Source of the DNA: Candidatus Omnitrophota bacterium
GTDB taxonomy: Bacteria > Hinthialibacterota > Hinthialibacteria > Hinthialibacterales > Hinthialibacteraceae
DNA length: 49,575 nucleotides
Assembly (NCBI GenBank): GCA_003598175.1
Contig: QZKN01000178.1
Span: forward strand, 1 to 49,575
Reading direction: 5' to 3'
Shown: piece by piece, positions 45,668 to 49,575 of the stretch
Numbering within the stretch: the first letter of the stretch is position 1
Layout: every line of letters begins with the position of its first letter
Notes under the pieces: generated by a model
Databases searched by the model: none
The model's input: the letters and a program-made list of their open reading frames with translations, nothing else
Told to the model about the DNA's origin: nothing
Position numbers and translations under genes: made by a program

Positions 45668-45949
45668 TTAATGATAATCCGTCAGTTCGACGTCATAGAC
45701 ATCGCCATCGATAAAATGAAAACAGATTCGCCATTGATCGTTCACAGAAATTGAATATTGTCCCTTGCGATCCTGACCAGGTTCGTGAAGGCGATTGCTG
45801 AAAGGTACTTTTAAATCGACCAATCCTACCGCCACATCCAGGTATTGTAACTTTCTGAGCGCCCGTTTCAGAAGGATTCGAGGAAAATATTTGGATTTAC
45901 CGGTTTCGTATAATTCCTGGGTATTCCTGTCAGCGAAAGTTTTAATCAT
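45668..45949 (-). CDS. higB: HigB-type toxin
   Basis: A 93-residue RelE-fold ribosome-dependent mRNA endonuclease: MIKTFADRNTQELYETGKSK, a middle helix ILLKRALRKLQYLD, and the C-terminal DQWRICFHFIDGDVYDVELT with DYH at the end, whose final Tyr/His are typical. The start at 45949 gives the normal family length; an in-frame ATG at 46033 would add 28 residues without similarity. It lies immediately before higA. Confidence 0.92.
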   Translation of the reverse strand: MIKTFADRNTQELYETGKSKYFPRILLKRALRKLQYLDVAVGLVDLKVPFSNRLHEPGQDRKGQYSISVNDQWRICFHFIDGDVYDVELTDYH

Positions 45950-46148
45950 AACCGAATTGTAAACTGTCACGTGACGATTTTCAATCATACATCGCTTTTT
46001 TTCAATCGATTTTTTATTGACAATAAATCCCATTCCTCCCTCTCCACCTGTATTTCACAAACCATTTAGTATTAAATGATAAATACGGACCAGGAGGGTC
46101 GGCTACTTTTTGATCAGAATGAATCAAAATTCAAAGGGAGAAATCGCA

Positions 46149-47489
46149 ATGACAGAAATGAACAATATGAAACGCAGGGATTTCGTGAAGTCGGCGGTTG
46201 CCGGCGGGGTAGCATTGAATCTGATGGGGATGCGCGGGCCGGCCTCGGCGCGGCAGCTGGGCGCGAATGATCGCATCAATACCGCGCATGTGGGCGTGGG
46301 CGGGCAAGGAACCGGTTTGCTGCGCCAGGTGGTCAAACGGGCGGAAGGAGAAGGCGGCGTCAAAGTCGTGGCGGTATGCGATTTGTATACCCGTCGCATG
46401 AACCGCGCGAAAGAGTTGGCCGGTTTGGATGACAGCGGAACATACCACGACTACCGTGAACTGCTGCAAAGGGACGACATCGACGTGGTCTTCATCGCCA
46501 CACCCGACCATTGGCACGCCCCCATCGCCATCGCGGCGATGAAAAGCGGGCGGGATATTTATCTCGAAAAACCGATGACGCGCACCGTCGAGGAAGCGAA
46601 AGCAGTGTATGAAGCCTCCATAAAATACAATCGCATTCACCAGGGCGGCGCCAGCGGAGCTTCGTCGCCGTGGTGTTGGGAAGCGCGATCGGCCATCGCG
46701 GATGGATTGATCGGTAAGGTGATCTGGGCGCAGACCAGCTACTCGCGCAACAATCCCAACGGCGAATGGAACTGGTCCATTGATAAAGACGCCGGGCCGA
46801 CCGGAAGCGGCGACGATTTCGTCGATTGGAAAATGTGGCTCGGCTCCGCTAAGAAACGCGACTGGTCGCCGGACCGCTTCTTCCGTTTTCGCAAATTCTG
46901 GGATTATTCGGGCGGCATCGCCACGGATTTGATGTATCACCGCCTGACGCCGCTGCATATCGCATGGGGGGAGGGATTTCCCAAACGCGCAGTGGGCACG
47001 GGCGGCAATTGGTTCTGCAGCAATATTATCGATCCGACCACGCAAAAACCGGACGTGCGCGAAGTGCCGGACACGTTCATTCTCAGCGCCGACTATTGGG
47101 CGGGGCATTCCGTCAATATCCCCTCCTCGATGGCGAACGACACCGGCGTTCCCACCATCATCCGCGGCAACAAGGCCGATTTATACGAAGAACGCCGCAG
47201 TATCCGCATCGTCCCGCAAAGCCCGTTCCGCGAGGAATTCAAAAAGAAATACGGCAAAGAGGAAATGATCATCGAAACGCAGCAGCGCGAGGATCACATG
47301 GGCAATTTCTTTGCCTGCGTCCGTTCCCGCGAACAACCCACGCTGAATGCGCTGACGGCGTATCAGGTCATGTGCACGATCGGAATGAGCGTGGAATCGT
47401 ACAAAAGCGCCCGTCATCTGTTTTTTGACGAAAAGAAACAAAAAGTGACGACCAAGCCGTTTAAAGAGATGTTCGGGTGGGTGTCTTAA
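46149..47489 (+). CDS. Tat-exported Gfo/Idh/MocA-family oxidoreductase
   Basis: A 446-residue NAD(P)-dependent sugar oxidoreductase-like protein. The N-terminus NMKRRDFVKSAVAGGVALNL is a twin-arginine signal, so it is exported folded with its cofactor. The Rossmann motif is HVGVGGQGTGLL, followed by DIDVVFIATPDHWHAPIAI and YLEKPMTRTVEEA, whose EKP lysine is the usual catalytic residue. The C-terminal sheet includes GGIATDLMYHRL. Such proteins act on sugars or glycosides in the periplasm. AAAGGGAG (46133-46140) is 8 bases before the ATG. Confidence 0.93.
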   Translation: MTEMNNMKRRDFVKSAVAGGVALNLMGMRGPASARQLGANDRINTAHVGVGGQGTGLLRQVVKRAEGEGGVKVVAVCDLYTRRMNRAKELAGLDDSGTYHDYRELLQRDDIDVVFIATPDHWHAPIAIAAMKSGRDIYLEKPMTRTVEEAKAVYEASIKYNRIHQGGASGASSPWCWEARSAIADGLIGKVIWAQTSYSRNNPNGEWNWSIDKDAGPTGSGDDFVDWKMWLGSAKKRDWSPDRFFRFRKFWDYSGGIATDLMYHRLTPLHIAWGEGFPKRAVGTGGNWFCSNIIDPTTQKPDVREVPDTFILSADYWAGHSVNIPSSMANDTGVPTIIRGNKADLYEERRSIRIVPQSPFREEFKKKYGKEEMIIETQQREDHMGNFFACVRSREQPTLNALTAYQVMCTIGMSVESYKSARHLFFDEKKQKVTTKPFKEMFGWVS

Positions 47490-47493
47490 GAAA

Positions 47494-47521
47494 GTAGGAT
47501 GGATTAGCGAAGCATAATCCA
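47494..47521 (+). repeat. Palindromic repeat family C, copy 2
   Basis: GTAGGATGGATTAGCGAAGC followed by ATAATCCA. The hairpin is TGGATTA (47500-47506), an 8-base loop and TAATCCA (47515-47521). It lies 4 bases after the stop of the oxidoreductase gene and could act as a terminator-like structure. Confidence 0.75.
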
Positions 47522-47620
47522 TTGATTTTCAAATGGGAGAATTGGGAAAAAACGATGGATCATCCCAAAAAATCGTGATAGAATAGCAGAAATCAAGTCA
47601 CATCGGAAAATGAGAACAAA

Positions 47621-47893
47621 ATGGGCCAACCAATTATCACGACACGGCAAACCGATTCCGAGGATCGTATCTATGTAGGCGATCTTGCCAGAGGCGTGAA
47701 ACGTTTTCGCGTTACCTGCGACGAGGAAAGACGCATTATTTTAGAACCGGAAGATATTCCGGAACGAGAAAAATGGCTCTACGAAAATCCAGAAGCGCTC
47801 GCCAGCGTTCGCCGAGGAATACAGCAGAGCAAAGAAGGAAAAACGGTTCTTGCGCGTGAAGATTTTACTAAATACATAAATAGCGAAGATTAA
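47621..47893 (+). CDS. Small antitoxin-like protein
   Basis: A 90-residue protein paired with the RelE-like gene that begins 5 bases later. The N-terminal half is beta-rich (DSEDRIYVGDLARGVKRFRV) and the second half is helical and charged (WLYENPEALASVRRGIQQSK, then EGKTVLAREDFTKYI). The segment NPEALASVRRGIQQSKEG is common at the end of RelB/Phd-like antitoxins and would clamp the toxin. The family assignment is based on this segment and on the partner. Confidence 0.65.
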   Translation: MGQPIITTRQTDSEDRIYVGDLARGVKRFRVTCDEERRIILEPEDIPEREKWLYENPEALASVRRGIQQSKEGKTVLAREDFTKYINSED

Positions 47894-47898
47894 ATGCT

Positions 47899-48198
47899 GT
47901 GTCCTTCCAGATCATTTTTTCAATAGAGGCAGACGCCCAACTGCAGGCGCTCGAAAAGGACCATAGCCAGAAAAAGCGCTTCAAAGCCATCAAAAAAGCA
48001 TTGGGATTTCTTTCTGCAAATCCGAAACATCCGAGTCTTCACACTCATGAGTTTACATCCCTGACACGGGAAGCCGGATTCAAAATATTCGAAGCCTACG
48101 CGGAAAGCAAGACACCCGCGGCTTACCGTATTTTTTGGCATTACGGCCCTGACAGAGGGTGTATTACGATTATCAGCATTACTCCGCATTCGGATTAA
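47899..48198 (+). CDS. RelE/ParE-fold toxin-like protein
   Basis: A 99-residue protein with the RelE-superfamily layout: FSIEADAQLQALEKDHSQKK, KAIKKALGFLSANPKHPSLH, FKIFEAYAESKTPAAYRIFW, and a final HYGPDRGCITIISITPHSD. The start must be GTG at 47899, as no in-frame ATG exists. It lies 5 bases after its likely antitoxin gene (antitoxin-first order). Whether it cuts mRNA is not known. Confidence 0.75.
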   Translation: MSFQIIFSIEADAQLQALEKDHSQKKRFKAIKKALGFLSANPKHPSLHTHEFTSLTREAGFKIFEAYAESKTPAAYRIFWHYGPDRGCITIISITPHSD

Positions 48199-48210
48199 CC
48201 ATTCCTGACG

Positions 48211-48252
48211 AGTGACAAGTTTTTTATTGCTTATCTCTAATCACTTGTCACT
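48211..48252. repeat. Inverted repeat (10-bp perfect stem)
   Basis: AGTGACAAGT (48211-48220) and ACTTGTCACT (48243-48252) around a 22-base AT-rich loop. It sits 12 bases after the toxin stop and may work as a terminator for the plus-strand module. Confidence 0.6.
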
Positions 48253-48262
48253 TTTCACTGCT

Positions 48263-48308
48263 TATAAATCCTGAAAATCCACCCATCTTGAATATCCTGA
48301 TTTTGACA
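48263..48308 (-). repeat. 42-bp interspersed repeat, copy D (reverse, diverged)
   Basis: On the minus strand it reads TGTCAAAATCAGGATATTCA and continues AGATGG. It resembles copy B (TGTCTGAATCAGGATATCCA) over its first half. It borders the template-like segment on the low-coordinate side. Confidence 0.55.
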
Positions 48309-48312
48309 TTTT

Positions 48313-48405
48313 TTAGTTGTTGGCGTAGCCGGGCGAGTTGTTGTTGCGATTGGCGGACCGGCAGTTCCTGGCGTTGTTGTTCCAGTTGCCGCCGCGAAGA
48401 ACCCT
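48313..48405 (-). pseudogene. Template-repeat-like fragment of a formylglycine-generating/C-type-lectin-fold gene end
   Basis: The minus strand reads RVLRGGNWNNNARNCRSANR, then NNNSPGYANN and TAA (48315-48313). This is the end of a formylglycine-generating-enzyme (FGE-sulfatase) fold, in which nearly all variable residues are encoded by AAC. AAC-rich copies of this motif are typical of DGR template repeats. The 81 bases at 48316-48396 align without gaps to 49281-49361. Of the 19 differences, 16 are at adenines of this copy. The segment stops exactly where the other copy continues with the GLGFR anchor, and a 42-bp repeat copy begins 5 bases beyond the TAA. It could be a truncated template repeat or an unmutated gene remnant. 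Confidence 0.75.
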
Positions 48406-48440
48406 ATGCAACCGCCCCTTGGTCTCGCCGGAAAACCTAC

Positions 48441-48482
48441 TGTCTGAATCAGGATGGTCAGGATGCAAGGATGACCAGGATA
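48441..48482 (+). repeat. 42-bp interspersed repeat, copy A
   Basis: TGTCTGAATCAGGATGGTCA, continuing GGATGCAAGGATGACCAGGA and TA. Copies B (48887) and C (48985, reverse) are close matches. The unit is internally built from GGATG/CAGGAT words. Confidence 0.85.
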
Positions 48483-48486
48483 TATT

Positions 48487-48855
48487 CTATTTACGTAATA
48501 AGCGTTTGAATTCAAGTTTTGGTGCTCCAAAATTGATCAGTAGCCCAATCCCAAGATTATAAGCCGTTAAGTAATTCAGACCTTGAACAAGATGCACTTC
48601 TTCCAAATGAGTCAGTGCTTTGAGTTCAACCATGACTCGATCTTCAATCAGGAAATCAACACGACGGGTCCCGATTTCCTGAGATTTATACCATATCGGC
48701 ATTTCTTTTTCTCAAACAAATCCGATGTCAGATTCTTTCCATTCAATTTTGAGTGCTCTTTGATAAATGACTTCTTGAAAACCATTGCCAAGAATATTAT
48801 GCACATTCATTGCACAGCCGATGATTTTGTGAGTTAACGGATCATCAATACTCAT
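48487..48855 (-). pseudogene. GxxExxY-family protein gene with an in-frame TGA
   Basis: The frame from the ATG at 48855 (GGAAAAG upstream) reads THKIIGCAMNVHNILGNGFQ with EVIYQRALKIEW, containing the family hallmark GFQEVIY. It then meets TGA at 48714-48712 and continues in the same frame EKEMPIWYKSQEIGTRRVDF, VMVELKALTHLEEVHLVQGL and LGIGLLINFGAPKLEFKRL to the stop at 48487. The whole would be 122 codons, the normal family size. At the stop, most relatives have Arg or another residue before EKE; CGA to TGA is a one-base change. GxxExxY proteins have a PD-(D/E)xK-like fold (PF13366) and are often found beside DGRs and in mobile regions (recollection). Function unknown; here probably inactive. 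Confidence 0.85.
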
Positions 48856-48886
48856 TTTCTTTTCCAAAATTCTTTTTGTCTTCTTT

Positions 48887-48928
48887 TGTCTGAATCAGGA
48901 TATCCAGGATTGAAGGATGACCAGGATA
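48887..48928 (+). repeat. 42-bp interspersed repeat, copy B
   Basis: TGTCTGAATCAGGATATCCA, continuing GGATTGAAGGATGACCAGGA and TA. With copy C in the opposite orientation 56 bases away it can form a long imperfect stem. Confidence 0.85.
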
Positions 48929-48984
48929 ATTTATTTATATTGCAGCATCAATCAAGGCAGAAACGTTATTTTACGCCTTGCTTT

Positions 48985-49026
48985 TATCCTGAGTATCCTT
49001 TCATCCTGACCATCCTGATTCAGACA
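48985..49026 (-). repeat. 42-bp interspersed repeat, copy C (reverse)
   Basis: Read on the minus strand: TGTCTGAATCAGGATGGTCA, continuing GGATGAAAGGATACTCAGGA and TA. It is close to copy A. Confidence 0.85.
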
Positions 49027-49045
49027 ATTTTGAAAATTCCCGCGG

Positions 49046-49067
49046 CCAAAGGGATATATCCCTTTGG
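49046..49067. repeat. 22-bp perfect palindrome
   Basis: CCAAAGGGATA joined to its exact complement TATCCCTTTGG. It has no loop, so it would form a cruciform or a dimeric protein-binding site. Confidence 0.75.
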
Positions 49068-49132
49068 AATCCCTGCCTTCCCTTACTCCACACTTTCCTT
49101 CTCCTCCCCCGTTCTCTCCATCTTCCATGAGC

Positions 49133-49164
49133 CGGAGTACGGCCACTTCGTTTGGCCGACTCCG
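49133..49164. repeat. Long-stem hairpin downstream of the lectin-fold gene
   Basis: CGGAGT, bulged A, CGGCCA (49133-49145), a 7-base loop CTTCGTT and TGGCCGACTCCG (49153-49164): a 12-bp stem with one bulge. It lies about 80 bases after the stop of the variable gene. In studied DGRs a hairpin near the anchor of the variable repeat helps retrohoming, although usually closer than this. A terminator without T-tract is the alternative. Confidence 0.6.
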
Positions 49165-49244
49165 TCTCATTCCAGATTCCGTTCACTTCGCTCCTGCTCT
49201 TCGATACCTTTTTTTAATCCATCAAGTGTCCAAGTTACCAAGTA

Positions 49245-49575
49245 TTAAGAGTACGACCTCCGGAGGCGGAAGCCCAAGCCGTTGCCGGCGCCGCCGGGCG
49301 AGTCGTTGTCGCGAGGCGCCGACCGGCAGCCCCCGGCGTAGTCGCCCCAGCGGCCGCCGCGCCGGACGCGGTCCGAGCCCCCTGCTGGACCCGTCGGATC
49401 CGTATGAGTATTGTTTCTATAATCCCCATACCAATCCTCACACCACTCCCAAACATTTCCACTCATATCATACAGCCCCCACGCATTCGGCTTCTTCTTT
49501 CCCACTTCCTTCGTCCCTCTCGGATTGTTATTTCCATCATACCACGCATAATCCTTGATTTCCGTGTAATTTAGG
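49245..49575 (-). CDS. C-terminal part of an FGE-sulfatase/C-type-lectin-fold protein; candidate DGR target
   Basis: The gene runs off the right edge; the last 109 residues are visible. DYAWYDGNNNPRGTKEVGKK, PNAWGLYDMSGNVWEWCEDW and RGGRWGDYAGGCRSAPRDND, then SPGGAGNGLGFRLRRSYS at the C-terminus, is the standard end of the formylglycine-generating-enzyme (SUMF1-like) fold, used as a ligand-binding lectin-like domain in DGR variable proteins. In usual relatives the final segment reads RGGSWxNNxxxCRSAxRxxxxP. Here the Asn positions are replaced by Arg, Gly, Asp, Tyr and Pro in the way adenine mutagenesis of AAC codons would give. Whether the full protein is an enzyme or a binding protein cannot be seen. 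Confidence 0.88.
   Translation of the reverse strand, partial: LNYTEIKDYAWYDGNNNPRGTKEVGKKKPNAWGLYDMSGNVWEWCEDWYGDYRNNTHTDPTGPAGGSDRVRRGGRWGDYAGGCRSAPRDNDSPGGAGNGLGFRLRRSYS
49281..49361 (-). repeat. Candidate variable repeat (DGR)
   Basis: 27 codons at the 3' end of the lectin-fold gene, ungapped against the AAC-rich copy at 48316-48396. Codons that changed include AAC to CGC, GGC, GAC, TAC and GGC, AAT to CCT and AGG to GGG. Only three differences are at non-adenines (TCC/TCG, GCC/GCG and the T of TAC/GGC). The following GC-rich GLGFRLRR segment (49254-49280) could be the initiation-of-homology anchor, which the AAC-rich copy lacks. Confidence 0.75.

Larger units (their letters stand above)
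48856..49244. other. Intergenic region, 389 bases, with repeats and hairpins
   Basis: No gene is supported. It holds copies B and C of the 42-bp repeat in inverted orientation, a 22-bp perfect palindrome (49046-49067), a pyrimidine-rich stretch (49075-49125) and a long-stem hairpin (49133-49164) just downstream of the lectin-fold gene end. Confidence 0.7.

Noticed and set aside
47500..48310. Reverse transcriptase or Avd gene downstream of the template-like repeat
   Set aside because: I checked both strands for the expected RT motifs and a helical Avd-type protein; only the plus-strand toxin module is there.
48255..48530. Minus-strand open frame through the template-like region
   Set aside because: It reads a shifted frame of the lectin-fold fragment and of the 42-bp repeat, so it is not a gene.
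31495..48714. Alternative genetic code or selenocysteine to explain the in-frame TAA and TGA
   Set aside because: Other genes in the window end normally at TAA, TGA and TAG, the two stops differ, and no selenocysteine element was seen; mutation or read error is simpler.
48441..49026. CRISPR array
   Set aside because: The 42-bp units are few, in both orientations and irregularly spaced.
49064..49558. Plus-strand open frame of 164 codons at the right edge
   Set aside because: It is antisense to the lectin-fold gene, rich in Arg/Ser/Pro from GC bias, with no domain.

Overview
The window looks like a chromosomal stretch from a Gram-negative, polysaccharide-degrading environmental bacterium, probably from an uncultivated phylum (inference; Hydrogenedentota, Sumerlaeota or a PVC-type lineage would fit). 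The reasons are three H-X9-DG-like type II/IV prepilin proteins of about 200 residues, a lipopolysaccharide-type heptosyltransferase, many secreted LamG/PQQ/TolB beta-propeller proteins, dockerin repeats, Pro-Thr linkers and many glycoside hydrolases. I see no rRNA, tRNA, CRISPR array or insertion-sequence transposase.

Layout. 0-9 kb: a decayed histidine phosphatase, a NagB-like protein with an altered active-site loop, a PfkB-family kinase, three exported proteins and a GH38 alpha-mannosidase. 9-15.3 kb: a HicAB-like toxin-antitoxin pair, a TPR protein, a glutamate dehydrogenase homologue whose catalytic lysine is glycine, and a large KaiC-like/PEP-pyruvate-binding protein. 15.3-30.6 kb: secreted beta-propeller proteins, a TIM-barrel sugar isomerase, a GH127 enzyme, a minus-strand run of HU, dockerin protein and heptosyltransferase, a lipoprotein, and a 1144-residue GH2-like/GH5 enzyme. 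30.6-43.3 kb: a PemK/MazF-type module with an interrupted winged-helix gene, three prepilins, a CBM9-like protein, a cold-shock protein, two PQQ propeller proteins (one with an embedded methyltransferase-like domain) and a GH36 alpha-galactosidase. 43.3-48.2 kb: three toxin-antitoxin modules, a toxin remnant, an HSDR_N-type nuclease protein and a Tat-exported oxidoreductase.

48.2-49.6 kb, the right edge, is the most interesting part. It reads like a piece of a diversity-generating retroelement (DGR). The 3' end of a formylglycine-generating-enzyme/C-type-lectin-fold gene runs off the edge. Downstream of it lie a GxxExxY gene broken by one in-frame TGA and an AAC-rich 81-bp copy of the end of the lectin-fold gene. 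Counting by hand, the two 81-bp copies differ at 19 positions. Sixteen of these are at adenines of the AAC-rich copy (16 of 24 adenines changed, against 3 of 57 other bases). This adenine bias is the hallmark of DGR template/variable repeats. No reverse transcriptase is in the window and the template-like copy lacks the expected 3' anchor, so the cassette may be partial, decayed or served in trans.

The metabolic theme is uptake and breakdown of mannose-, arabinose-, galactose- and glucan-containing polymers (GH38, GH127, GH36, GH5, a CBM9-like protein, sugar isomerase, Gfo/Idh/MocA oxidoreductase). Small palindromes of three families, with compensatory base changes between copies, sit between genes across the window.
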